Assembly (NCBI RefSeq): GCF_000812865.1
Contig: NZ_JSYL01000003.1
Location: forward strand, 124,001 to 188,000
Origin: Kaistella jeonii
Lineage (GTDB): Bacteria; Bacteroidota; Bacteroidia; Flavobacteriales; Weeksellaceae
Direction of reading: 5' to 3'
DNA length: 64,000 nt
Numbering within the stretch: the stretch's first letter is position 1; each line of letters opens with the position of its first letter. This document shows positions 8,547 to 16,942 of the stretch, in pieces. A model generated the notes under the pieces. The model ran no database searches, had not been told where the DNA came from, and worked only from the letters and a program-made list of their open reading frames with translations. The position numbers and the translations under genes were made by a program.

Positions 8547-10826
8547 TTATTTCGTACTTGCCGTTTTAATTTCGGTTGTTTTAATATCAGTTCCTAATCT
8601 TTGTAAATAGGAGATCAATGCTACGATCTCTTTTTTCTCAAGTGGAACAAAGTCAGCACCCTGTTGTGCTTTTCTTTCAGCATAAGCCTGTTTTACGTCG
8701 GCTGCTTCAGAGTAAATTTGTTTTACGATGAACTTCGCCTGATTATCTGCCCAACTGTCAGCTGAATCAATTTGCGCCTGAGTGTAAGGAACATCAAACG
8801 TGTTTTTCATCAGTTTGATCTTATCTACCATTTGGCTTCTGTCTAAGTCTCTTGCAATTAACCAGGGATATCTTGGCATAATTGATCCGGCGGAAGTAAC
8901 TCTAGGGTTCAGCATGTGTTTATAATGCCATGAACTTGGGTTTTTACCACCTTCTCTATGCAAATCTGGTCCAGTTCTTTTCGATCCCCAAAGGAATGGT
9001 CTGTCGTAGATAAATTCGCCAGCTTTTGAATACTGTCCGTTTTTACCGTTAAATCTTACTACTTCGTCTCGGAAAGGTCGGATCATCTGACTGTGACAAG
9101 CATTACAACCTTCACGGATGTATAAATCTCTACCTTCTAATTCAAGTGGTGAGTAAGGTTTTACCGCCGCAATTGTGGGTACATTTTCTTTGATAGTTAA
9201 TGTAGGAACAATTTCGACAAAGCCACCAATCGCAACTGCGATAAATGATAGTACTGTTAAAAGAACCGGTGTTCTCTCTAACCAAAGGTGGAATCCCTCT
9301 CCTTCTTTTCTTTTTTTCGTAGTCGCTGCCAAAGCTGGTGCTTCTGCAGGAACATTTTTTTGGAAAGATCCGCTTCTTACTGTTGCTACTATGTTTACAC
9401 ACATCAAGATGGCTCCTGAAATATAAAGTAAACCTCCAACAAATCTCATTTCATAGTAAGGAATAATTGCTGTAACGGTATCTAACCAGTTTTTGTAAAG
9501 CAATGTTCCGTCTGGATTAAATTGTTTCCACATTAATCCTTGTGTAAATCCGGCAATATATAAAGGAACCGCGTAGAAAATAATTCCTAAAGTTCCCAGC
9601 CAGAAATGCCAGTTTGCTAATTTCACAGACCAAAGTTTGGTTCTCCACATGATCGGAAGAAGGTAATAGATCATACCAAAAGTCATAAAACCATTCCAAC
9701 CCAATGCACCAATATGAACGTGACCTATAACCCAATCGGTATAGTGACCAATTTTATTTAAAGTTTTTGTTGCTAATAATGGACCCTCGAAAGTTGCCAT
9801 ACCGTAACAGGTTACTGCTACAACGAAGAATTTTAGTACCGGATTTTCCCGAACTTTATCCCAAGCTCCTCTCAAGGTAAGAAGTCCGTTCAACATTCCT
9901 CCCCAAGATGGTGCGATCAACATAATAGAGAAACCTGTTGCTAAAGCTTGAGCCCAACCAGGAATTGCGGTGTATTGCAAATGGTGAGGTCCTGCCCAGA
10001 TGTAAACAAAAATCAAAGACCAAAAGTGAATAATTGATAATTTGTAGGAAAAGACAGGTCGGTCTGCAGCTTTAGGTAAGAAATAATACATCAGTCCTAA
10101 AACCGGAGTAGTCAATACGAAAGCTACTGCATTGTGACCATACCACCATTGTACCAAAGCGTCTTTTACCCCTGCATAAGCAGAATAAGATTTCCAGCCT
10201 GTGAAAGTTAAAGGTACTTCTAAGTTATTGATGATGTGAAGCATTGCAATTGCAACCCAGGTTCCAAGATAGAACCAAATGGCTACATAAAGATGCCGTA
10301 CTCTTCTGATCAGAATAGTACCGATCATATTAATCCCAAAAATAACCCATATAACAGTGATTAAAATATCAATTGGCCATTCGTGTTCTGCGTATTCTTT
10401 TGAAGTGTTAATCCCCATCAAGAAAGTAATAACTACTGCAACGATCATTAATTGCCATCCCCAGAAGTGAATCCAGGAAAGGGTGTCGCTGTACATTCTT
10501 GTTTTAAGAAGTCTCTGCAAGGAGTAATATGCTCCCGCAAAGAAACCATTACAAACAAATGCAAAAATTACCGCACTGGTATGCAGCATTCTGATCCGGC
10601 CAAAACCGAAAGCACCGTGAGTGTTAATAAGTCCCTGTAAATTTCCGCTTCTTAAACTAACGATGGTTGCATCATCGGTCCCAAAGAAATATTCGGGGAG
10701 TTCGGGATAAAATAACATCAAAGCGGCGGTAAGTCCTAGCAAAAATCCGACAAGTCCGAAGACTACGGTTGCATAGAGAAACGCTCGCACAATGCTGTTG
10801 TCATAACTAAATTTTTGAGTTTCCAT
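8547..10826 (-). CDS. ccoNO: Fused cbb3 oxidase subunits I and II (CcoNO)
   Basis: A 759-residue fusion of the catalytic haem-copper subunit CcoN (about 1-490) and the monohaem cytochrome subunit CcoO (about 515-759). Candidate haem and CuB ligands are His82 (LHTS), His231 (WYGHN), His281/282 (GPHHLQY) and His369/371 (GHVH). The CcoO part begins with a membrane helix (about 520-540) followed by CNACH at 574-578. It reduces oxygen to water with cytochrome c electrons and has high oxygen affinity in this family. The fusion is the usual arrangement in Bacteroidetes. The gene follows ccoS by 5 bases. Confidence 0.97.
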   Translation of the reverse strand: METQKFSYDNSIVRAFLYATVVFGLVGFLLGLTAALMLFYPELPEYFFGTDDATIVSLRSGNLQGLINTHGAFGFGRIRMLHTSAVIFAFVCNGFFAGAYYSLQRLLKTRMYSDTLSWIHFWGWQLMIVAVVITFLMGINTSKEYAEHEWPIDILITVIWVIFGINMIGTILIRRVRHLYVAIWFYLGTWVAIAMLHIINNLEVPLTFTGWKSYSAYAGVKDALVQWWYGHNAVAFVLTTPVLGLMYYFLPKAADRPVFSYKLSIIHFWSLIFVYIWAGPHHLQYTAIPGWAQALATGFSIMLIAPSWGGMLNGLLTLRGAWDKVRENPVLKFFVVAVTCYGMATFEGPLLATKTLNKIGHYTDWVIGHVHIGALGWNGFMTFGMIYYLLPIMWRTKLWSVKLANWHFWLGTLGIIFYAVPLYIAGFTQGLMWKQFNPDGTLLYKNWLDTVTAIIPYYEMRFVGGLLYISGAILMCVNIVATVRSGSFQKNVPAEAPALAATTKKRKEGEGFHLWLERTPVLLTVLSFIAVAIGGFVEIVPTLTIKENVPTIAAVKPYSPLELEGRDLYIREGCNACHSQMIRPFRDEVVRFNGKNGQYSKAGEFIYDRPFLWGSKRTGPDLHREGGKNPSSWHYKHMLNPRVTSAGSIMPRYPWLIARDLDRSQMVDKIKLMKNTFDVPYTQAQIDSADSWADNQAKFIVKQIYSEAADVKQAYAERKAQQGADFVPLEKKEIVALISYLQRLGTDIKTTEIKTASTK

Positions 10827-10831
10827 ATAAA

Positions 10832-11035
10832 TTAATCACTTTTTTCTTCTGTAGGTATATCTAATTTCTTTTCTGTCTCTGGTTTTTCTTTTATGATTTC
10901 CGACTCTAGCAATATTCGAACTGCAGGAGATTCATCATCTTCAAATTGTCCATTTCTTGCACTTACTATAAAAATAATCAGAAAAACGACAGCTAATAAT
11001 ACGCTGCAGAGAATCATTAAGTATAGTATGTCCAT
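10832..11035 (-). CDS. ccoS: cbb3-type oxidase assembly protein CcoS
   Basis: A 67-residue protein with a single N-terminal membrane helix (MDILYLMILCSVLLAVVFLI) followed by the conserved SARNGQFEDDESPAVRIL stretch of CcoS and an acidic/basic tail. CcoS is needed for haem or copper insertion into CcoN. It is the first gene of the ccoS-NO-Q-P transcript, with a TAnnTTTG promoter and an FNR-like box in the 114 bases in front of it. Confidence 0.92.
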   Translation of the reverse strand: MDILYLMILCSVLLAVVFLIIFIVSARNGQFEDDESPAVRILLESEIIKEKPETEKKLDIPTEEKSD

Positions 11036-11064
11036 GTCCGTGCAAATTTATTATAAAATTGACT

Positions 11065-11096
11065 CAAATTTACTTAAAAAATATGATTTTCATCAT
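11065..11096 (-). promoter_or_regulatory. FNR-like box and -7 element upstream of ccoS
   Basis: On the minus strand the sequence ATGAT-N4-ATCAT lies at 11096-11083; its TGAT-N4-ATCA core matches the FNR/CRP half-site consensus exactly. Downstream, TAAATTTG at 11072-11065 matches the Bacteroidetes -7 element TAnnTTTG. The start codon follows 29 bases later. No separate -33 TTG element is seen; the box sits where it would be. A second TAAATTTG at 11050-11043 is too close to the ATG to be the main promoter. Confidence 0.7.
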
Positions 11097-11149
11097 TTAA
11101 TGTTAAATTACGTTAATTTAAAATATTTCTAAATTAGGACAATTCAACC

Positions 11150-13540
11150 TTAATTGCTGATTTTGAAATATTTAGTGCTTCTCCACCAAGTTACGACCGA
11201 AGTAAATGCTACCACACTTATCGAACTGATCGGCATCAAAATCGCGGCAAAAAGTGGCGACATGTGTCCCGTCACCGCAAAGCCAAGTCCAATTATATTG
11301 TACATAAAGCTAATTGCAAACGTGATTTTCACAATTTTCATTGCATCTTTACAAAATCTCAGATATTTTACAAAATCTACCAATTTTTTCCCTGACATAA
11401 TAACATCTGATGAAGGTGTAAAAGAATTGGTGTCATCTGCAACTGCAATTCCGACATTGCTTTGTTTCAACGCTCCTGCATCGTTTAATCCATCGCCAAA
11501 CATAGCAACTTTTTGATGTTGATCTTGCAGATGTTTGATATAGTTCAGTTTATCTTCCGGACTTTGATTAAAAGCCATTCCTGCAACATTTGGAATCATA
11601 CTTTTTAACTTGATTTCTTCTGAGGAATTGTCACCACTTAAAATATGAATTTTGTATTCATAAAGCGTTTTGAATAAAGATTTTAAATCATCGCGATATT
11701 CATTTTTAAAAATATATTTTCCTAAAAATTCATCGTTTCTACTAATATAAACCGCGGTTTCGAGATTTTTAGATTCTTGTCCAACTAATTTTGCGGAACC
11801 AATTTTATAGGAGTTTCCTCTCACTTCCGCTTCATAACCTTTCCCTGGAATTTCCTTGAAATGTTCGATCGGGAAATATTCATCATTCACCTCTACAAAT
11901 TCGTACAGTGATTTCGAAAGAGGATGATTAGAGTTCTTTAGCAAACTTTTTATATTTTTCAGATCAAAGTCCGAAATTTCTGTACCGTCAAAATTGATGT
12001 TTGATTTTTTATTGTGCGTAATGGTGCCAGTTTTATCAAAAACCAGCGTGTCAATTTTCGATATTTTTTCGATGGTCAAAGTATCTTTTACGTAAAACTT
12101 ATTTCGACCCAAAATTCTCATAACATGTCCGAAAGTAAATGGCGCCGATAATGCTAAAGCACATGGACAGGCAATAATTAAGATCGCTGCAACCACCTGA
12201 AACATTTTTTCAAAATCGATTCTTCCCCAATAAATCCCGGCGATTAAAGTTATTCCTAATATAATGAAGGTAAAATATTTTGAAATTTCGTTGGTTAGAT
12301 TATCGAGTCCGGTTTCGTATTTTTTAAAAGCTTCTTTATTCCAAAGTTGAGTAAGATAACTTTGATTCACCGTTTTGATGACTTCTAATTCCAGTGCAGA
12401 ACCAATTTGTTTTCCGCCTGCGAAAATTTTATCGCCCGCTTTTTTCGGTATTGAAGCACTTTCACCTGTGATAAAACTGTTGTCGATATTTCCTTCCCCA
12501 TTAATCAAAACTGCGTCAACAGGAATAATTTCCTGATTTCGAACCATAATTCGGTCGCCAATCTTTAAATCTGAAAGTAAAATGTTATCCTGTTTTCCGT
12601 TGAAATCAACTTTGGTAACCGCAATTGGATAAAATGATTTGTAATCTCTATCGTATGAAAGTGCGCTGTACGTTCTTTTCTGGAACAATTTCCCTAAAAG
12701 CATAAAGAATAACAGGCCACACAAAGTATCAAAATATCCAGCTCCGTAATTGGTCAAAGTTTCATAAATACTTCTTCCATAAAGCATTAAGATTCCTAAT
12801 ACGATCGGAACGTCGATATTGACTATTTTATTTTTTAATCCAAACCAGGCTGATTTAAAATAATCGGAAGCAGAATAAAAAACGACAGGAGTAGCCAGTA
12901 AGAACATTAAAAACCGGAAAAGAGGTTTGTATTTATCCATCCAGAAATCGGTCGTTCCCATCAATTCTCCCGCATATTCCGGATAAGAAAAGAACATTCC
13001 GTTACCAAACGCAAATCCTGCAATTGCCAGTTTAATGACCAAAGTTTTATCTAAGAATTCTTCTTTTTTCTCCGCAGTTTCCAGATTAATTACTGGTTTG
13101 TATCCTAAATTGCTCAGGAATTTCGCCAGTTCACTTAATTTCAGTTCATTATGATTGAATGAAATCTGGACATTTTTTCGGGTGAAATTGACTTGAGAAT
13201 AATTGATATTTGGGTTTAAAGTATGTAAGCTCTCCAAAAGCCAAATACAGGAAGAACAATGAATGACAGGAATTTTAAAAGTAACAAGACTCGTATTTCC
13301 TTCAGAAAAATCGGTGACTTTATCGAAGATTTCTTTCGTGTCGAGATAATCAAACTGCGAAATATTATCATCATTTGGTCGAATTCCTGAACGTTTATTC
13401 AGTTCATAAAAATTACCTAAATCATTAATATTCAGTATTTCATAAACTGATTTACATCCGTTGCAACAAAATATTTTCTCGTCAAACGAAATTCGCTCTT
13501 TTTCTATATCCTGACCGCAATGAAAACAATTTTCTGACAC
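11150..13540 (-). CDS. ccoI: Copper-translocating P1B-type ATPase CcoI (FixI-like)
   Basis: A 796-residue heavy-metal P-type ATPase that exports copper for the cbb3 CuB site. In order: N-terminal metal-binding region with Cys5/Cys8 and CCNGC at 25-29; an HMA-like domain with CSSC at 95-98; membrane segments; actuator TGE at 358-360; the transport motif CPC at 458-460; phosphorylation motif DKTGT with Asp502; and a C-terminal GDGLNDAGAL hinge. The start is GTG at 13540, supported because the conserved N-terminal cysteines begin at residue 5 and no in-frame ATG lies upstream. It is divergent from the Crp/Fnr gene. Confidence 0.95.
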   Translation of the reverse strand: MSENCFHCGQDIEKERISFDEKIFCCNGCKSVYEILNINDLGNFYELNKRSGIRPNDDNISQFDYLDTKEIFDKVTDFSEGNTSLVTFKIPVIHCSSCIWLLESLHTLNPNINYSQVNFTRKNVQISFNHNELKLSELAKFLSNLGYKPVINLETAEKKEEFLDKTLVIKLAIAGFAFGNGMFFSYPEYAGELMGTTDFWMDKYKPLFRFLMFLLATPVVFYSASDYFKSAWFGLKNKIVNIDVPIVLGILMLYGRSIYETLTNYGAGYFDTLCGLLFFMLLGKLFQKRTYSALSYDRDYKSFYPIAVTKVDFNGKQDNILLSDLKIGDRIMVRNQEIIPVDAVLINGEGNIDNSFITGESASIPKKAGDKIFAGGKQIGSALELEVIKTVNQSYLTQLWNKEAFKKYETGLDNLTNEISKYFTFIILGITLIAGIYWGRIDFEKMFQVVAAILIIACPCALALSAPFTFGHVMRILGRNKFYVKDTLTIEKISKIDTLVFDKTGTITHNKKSNINFDGTEISDFDLKNIKSLLKNSNHPLSKSLYEFVEVNDEYFPIEHFKEIPGKGYEAEVRGNSYKIGSAKLVGQESKNLETAVYISRNDEFLGKYIFKNEYRDDLKSLFKTLYEYKIHILSGDNSSEEIKLKSMIPNVAGMAFNQSPEDKLNYIKHLQDQHQKVAMFGDGLNDAGALKQSNVGIAVADDTNSFTPSSDVIMSGKKLVDFVKYLRFCKDAMKIVKITFAISFMYNIIGLGFAVTGHMSPLFAAILMPISSISVVAFTSVVTWWRSTKYFKISN

Positions 13541-13542
13541 TT

Positions 13543-13568
13543 TTGATTAATTTCAACCTGCAAAATTA
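13543..13568 (-). promoter_or_regulatory. ccoI -7 element and imperfect FNR-like box
   Basis: On the minus strand TAATTTTG at 13568-13561 fits the -7 consensus. Between it and the GTG start lies TTGAA-N4-ATCAA (13556-13543), which differs from the FNR consensus at one position. It would sit over the transcription start of ccoI (repressing position) but about 70 bases upstream of the divergent regulator's start. The regulatory direction is inferred only. Confidence 0.45.
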
Positions 13569-13579
13569 TAACAAATAAA

Positions 13580-13611
13580 TTTGTGTTAAGGTTTTAAAAG
13601 CTCTATTTTTG
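13580..13611 (+). promoter_or_regulatory. Promoter of the Crp/Fnr regulator gene
   Basis: TTTG at 13580-13583, 20 bases, then TATTTTTG at 13604-13611. This matches the Bacteroidetes -33/-7 pattern TTTG-N(about 19-20)-TAnnTTTG. The ATG lies 20 bases downstream of the -7 element. Confidence 0.72.
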
Positions 13612-13630
13612 CTGATAAATGTCATAAATA

Positions 13631-14344
13631 ATGTCTTTAGAAAAACAAAACCTTATTGAAGAAAATTTGCAGAAAGTTTTTAATGAAGACTCCTTCAAAG
13701 AAATGCTTTCTGAAGAGGATTTTCAAAAATATCTTTCCGCTAAGCAAGTCCTCAAATTCCATAAAGGCGACACCATCTTCGAGGATGGTGATACTTCAAA
13801 AGGAGTATATTTTATAAAAATGGGAACGGCGAAGCTTTCTAAACAAGGAGTTTACGGGAAAGAGCAAATTTTGCGATTTATAAAGGAAGGGGATTTAATT
13901 GGTTACCGTTCTTTACTTTGTGGAGAGAACTTTCAGGCAAAAGGAGAGGCGATGACCGAAGTTGAAACCTTATTTTTACCTTCAGAATTTTTTCTTCATC
14001 TATTAGAAGTGTATCCGAAACTGTCTTTTGCCATGATGCAAAAGATTGCTTTTGAATTAGGGGAATCATCGAATACCGTTACTTTTTTAGCTCAAAAAAC
14101 TGTGCGCGAAAGATTAGCAGAAATTTTACTTTTACTGGAACAGAAATTAGGAACCGATCCTGAAGGATTTATCAAGATATCTTTGACCAGAGAAGAAATC
14201 GCAAACATCATTGGAACTGCGACAGAAAGTGCAATCCGATTAATTTCTGAATTTAAACAGGATGAACTGATCGAAGTTGAAGGACGGAACATCAAAATTA
14301 TTCATCACGATAAACTGAGAAAACTGGGTCATATAATAAGTTAA
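13631..14344 (+). CDS. Crp/Fnr family transcriptional regulator
   Basis: A 237-residue regulator with an N-terminal cyclic-nucleotide-binding-like beta barrel (about 30-150, with GDTIFEDGDTSKGVYFI and FIKEGDLIGYRSL), a dimerisation helix, and a C-terminal winged helix with SLTREEIANIIGTATESAIRLISEF. In the recognition helix the Glu and Arg that contact the TGA core in FNR/CRP are conserved, but the FNR Ser position is not. Only one cysteine (in LLCGEN) is present, so the 4Fe-4S oxygen sensor of E. coli FNR is absent. The divergent position next to ccoI and the FNR-like boxes suggest that it controls the cbb3 genes. Confidence 0.9.
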   Translation: MSLEKQNLIEENLQKVFNEDSFKEMLSEEDFQKYLSAKQVLKFHKGDTIFEDGDTSKGVYFIKMGTAKLSKQGVYGKEQILRFIKEGDLIGYRSLLCGENFQAKGEAMTEVETLFLPSEFFLHLLEVYPKLSFAMMQKIAFELGESSNTVTFLAQKTVRERLAEILLLLEQKLGTDPEGFIKISLTREEIANIIGTATESAIRLISEFKQDELIEVEGRNIKIIHHDKLRKLGHIIS

Positions 14345-14352
14345 TTAGAAAA

Positions 14353-14384
14353 TTTGATGACTTACTAATTTGAAAATACATTTG
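14353..14384 (+). promoter_or_regulatory. Promoter of panB
   Basis: TTTG at 14353-14356, 20 bases, then TACATTTG at 14377-14384, a good match to the Bacteroidetes -33/-7 pattern. The panB ATG is about 65 bases downstream. Confidence 0.65.
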
Positions 14385-14415
14385 ATATGATCATTTAATT
14401 TTTAAACCTTCATCA

Positions 14416-14442
14416 ATCAATTATCAACCATCAATTATCAAC
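14416..14442 (+). repeat. Two-copy tandem repeat in the panB leader
   Basis: ATCAATTATCAAC occurs at 14416-14428 and again at 14430-14442, a 14-base period, ending 6 bases before the panB ATG. It lies downstream of the predicted transcription start and so in the untranslated leader. Confidence 0.8.
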
Positions 14443-14448
14443 TAAAAC

Positions 14449-15264
14449 ATGTCTGTACATTCTGAAATAAAAAAGATCACCACCGAAACTTTGCGAAAAA
14501 TGAAATTCGATAAAGAAAAAATAACCATGCTTACTGCTTATGATTTCACTACCGCCAAAATGGTAGATGCAGGTGGAGTTGATGCTATTTTGGTGGGAGA
14601 TTCAGCCTCAAATGTGATGGCAGGTTTTGAAACTACTTTACCGATCACGCTTGATCATATGATTTATCACGCGCAATGCGTTGTTCGCGGTGTTGACCGA
14701 GCTTTGGTCGTAGTAGATCTACCTTTCGGAAGTTACCAGTCGAATCCGGAAAAAGCTTTGGAATCTTCGGTAAGAATCATGAAAGAATCTCAAGCGCACG
14801 CAATAAAATTAGAAGGTGGAAGTGAAGTTGAAGAATCAATTCGAAAAATCGTGAACGCCGGAATTCCTGTCATGGGACATCTGGGTTTAACGCCGCAATC
14901 TATTTTCCAGTTTGGAACTTATAAAGTTCGTGCAAAAGAAGATGAAGAAGCAGAAAAATTATTAAAAGATGCCAAATTACTGGAGGAATTAGGATGTTTC
15001 GCTTTGGTTTTAGAAAAAATTCCGGCCGCATTAGCAAAAAAAGTTTCAGAAAGTATTTCTATTCCAACGATCGGAATTGGAGCGGGACCAGATTGCGACG
15101 GGCAAGTTTTGGTTTACCACGATATGGTAGGAATGAATCAAGGTTTTTCGCCAAAATTTCTTAGAAGATATCTTGATCTGTACACCGAAATTACCGGCGC
15201 TGTTTCTCAATTTGTAAAAGATGTGAAAGCTGTAGATTTTCCAAATGAAAAAGAAAGTTATTAA
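14449..15264 (+). CDS. panB: 3-methyl-2-oxobutanoate hydroxymethyltransferase
   Basis: A 271-residue ketopantoate hydroxymethyltransferase, the first committed step of pantothenate (coenzyme A) biosynthesis. It transfers a hydroxymethyl group from methylene-tetrahydrofolate to 2-oxoisovalerate. Signatures seen are [14 protein letters not shown], the metal-binding [34 protein letters not shown], and [18 protein letters not shown]. Length and N-terminus are normal. It has its own promoter and overlaps the next gene by 20 bases, so the esterase gene is translationally coupled to it. Confidence 0.97.
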   Translation: MSVHSEIKKITTETLRKMKFDKEKITMLTAYDFTTAKMVDAGGVDAILVGDSASNVMAGFETTLPITLDHMIYHAQCVVRGVDRALVVVDLPFGSYQSNPEKALESSVRIMKESQAHAIKLEGGSEVEESIRKIVNAGIPVMGHLGLTPQSIFQFGTYKVRAKEDEEAEKLLKDAKLLEELGCFALVLEKIPAALAKKVSESISIPTIGIGAGPDCDGQVLVYHDMVGMNQGFSPKFLRRYLDLYTEITGAVSQFVKDVKAVDFPNEKESY

Positions 15265-16093
15265 ATTTTTCCTTTTTCTTTTAGTTTTCTGTTTTTTTCA
15301 ATCCTGCGTTTCTCAAAAAATGCAGTTTGGTACAAAGACAGAAATGCCCGATTCGAAAGATTCAACTCAAAGTCTGGCCAGAATTTCCTTCATTAAAAGT
15401 TTAGATTATTCTGAATTCAAAGAAGGTCAATTCAAAGACGAAAAAAAATCATTAAAGTATCGGATTTTAAGTCCGGAAAAAATAAATCCAGACGAGAAAT
15501 ATCCGCTCATCGTGGTTTTTCATGGTTCCGGCGCAATTGGTTTGGATAATAGATCACAAATGGGCGTTTTGTCTAAAATGTGGCTAATTCCGGAAAACAG
15601 AAAGAATTATCCTGCATTTGTCATCGCTCCGCAATTCCCGGTTCGTTCTTCAAATTATCATCTTGATGAGACGCGTGGAGTTCAGGTTTCCGAATCAAAT
15701 GAATATCTTGATCTGTTTTTAAAGTCGGTTGATTCAATGGCAAATTCAAAAAATATTGATCGTTCCAGAATTTATGTTATCGGATTTTCGATGGGTGGCG
15801 CAACAACTTCAAACGCTATTTCTACAAGACCTGATTTATTTGCTGCGGCAATTAATGTTTCAGGAATTTCACAATTCAATAATAATAAAAATCTTCTGAA
15901 AACTCCGATCTGGATTGTTCATGGAAGTTTAGATACCGATAATTTTCCTCAAAGTAATATTAGATTTTACGAGGAAATGAAAGAGGAAGGACAAGTTCTC
16001 TTTTGGGAATTTAAAGACAAATATCACAACAACATTTTATCTGCGCAACTAGTAGATGCAATACCAAAATGGCTTTTTAATCAAAAAAAATAA
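15245..16093 (+). CDS. Alpha/beta-hydrolase lipoprotein (carboxylesterase/phospholipase-like)
   Basis: A 282-residue exported hydrolase with a lipobox (F-F-Q-S-C, Cys21). The alpha/beta-hydrolase core shows an oxyanion HG motif (VVFHGSG, about 91-97), the nucleophile elbow GFSMGG with Ser182, Asp230 in WIVHGSLD, and a candidate catalytic His261 (KYHNN). This resembles the predicted-peptidase/esterase family of poly(3-hydroxybutyrate) depolymerase-like enzymes. The substrate is not predictable. It overlaps panB by 20 bases and is followed after 3 bases by a small membrane protein, so all three are probably cotranscribed. Confidence 0.85.
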   Translation: MKKKVIKFFLFLLVFCFFQSCVSQKMQFGTKTEMPDSKDSTQSLARISFIKSLDYSEFKEGQFKDEKKSLKYRILSPEKINPDEKYPLIVVFHGSGAIGLDNRSQMGVLSKMWLIPENRKNYPAFVIAPQFPVRSSNYHLDETRGVQVSESNEYLDLFLKSVDSMANSKNIDRSRIYVIGFSMGGATTSNAISTRPDLFAAAINVSGISQFNNNKNLLKTPIWIVHGSLDTDNFPQSNIRFYEEMKEEGQVLFWEFKDKYHNNILSAQLVDAIPKWLFNQKK

Positions 16094-16096
16094 ACA

Positions 16097-16426
16097 ATGA
16101 AAACCAATACTCAAGCAATTCAGGGAATATTATCAATCGCAGCAATTCTGTGTCTGGTAGTAGGATTTTTTAACCTCTTTACGCCCACAGTCAACGATTT
16201 ACTTTACAACAAATTATTTTACATTTTAATAGGAGTCAGCTTCTTTTTTCAGGCACCAACTTTATCAAATAAAAACCTGTTGTACCCAATGTATGCTGCA
16301 GCAGCTTTATGTATAATCGGAGCGTTTTTACCAAAAGAGTCGCAGTTTGGAATGCTTAAAACGATCGGCCTTTTTGCAGGTGTGATTCTATCTATTTTTA
16401 ACAGACCCAGAGTTACACGTCAATAA
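16097..16426 (+). CDS. Hypothetical small membrane protein
   Basis: A 109-residue protein with four hydrophobic segments (about 8-26, 36-52, 60-78, 86-102) and few charged residues, so it is an inner membrane protein. No motif allows a function to be named. It starts 3 bases after the esterase gene and is the last gene of the panB unit. The following minus-strand gene is convergent. Confidence 0.7.
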   Translation: MKTNTQAIQGILSIAAILCLVVGFFNLFTPTVNDLLYNKLFYILIGVSFFFQAPTLSNKNLLYPMYAAAALCIIGAFLPKESQFGMLKTIGLFAGVILSIFNRPRVTRQ

Positions 16427-16481
16427 AATTTTAAAGAACTTTTCTTTTAGAATTAGTTGTCTTTAGGGTTTTTAACTGAAC

Positions 16482-16940
16482 CTAATAATTCCCTGATTTT
16501 AAGATCCCATCAAAATAATCGCTCAATAATACCCTTTCTGCTTTCGTTAGGTTGGCTTTCGGATGTTTATTAATATACGCTCCAAGTGGCATTGAGTAGT
16601 CCTTTATGGATTTCGCAGAATTTTCGAGCATGTTTTTCTTCAGATCTTTGTTAAAAGTTCCCCACTCAGAAAAGTTGAGATGCTCTCGACCTTTAGTAAT
16701 ATGATTTTTGATAGACCACGAAATTGGCGCAACATAAGCATAATCGGGATAGATGGTTTCGTTGCTGTGGCAGTCGTAGCAAGCTTTTTTTAAAATTGCC
16801 TGCACATTCCCCGGAGTTGCGAGAACATTCACGAAATTCACTTTTTGATCCACCGGTTTATTCACCCTGTTTACCGGAATAAATTGAATTAAAGCAATTG
16901 CAATTAGAAACCAGTAGAGAATATTTTTAAAAGTTTTCAT
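16482..16940 (-). CDS. Haem-binding domain protein (cytochrome c-like)
   Basis: A 152-residue protein with an uncleaved or cleaved N-terminal hydrophobic helix (about 5-22) and a periplasmic domain bearing one haem-c site, CYDCH at 54-58, followed by NETIYPDYAYVAPISW. This is the pattern of the Haem_bd family common in Bacteroidetes. A distal Met is available in DYSMPLGAY. It probably binds one covalently attached haem. The electron partner is unknown. It starts 2 bases after the upstream Big_5 lipoprotein gene and is likely cotranscribed with it. Confidence 0.86.
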   Translation of the reverse strand: MKTFKNILYWFLIAIALIQFIPVNRVNKPVDQKVNFVNVLATPGNVQAILKKACYDCHSNETIYPDYAYVAPISWSIKNHITKGREHLNFSEWGTFNKDLKKNMLENSAKSIKDYSMPLGAYINKHPKANLTKAERVLLSDYFDGILKSGNY

Positions 16941-16942
16941 TA

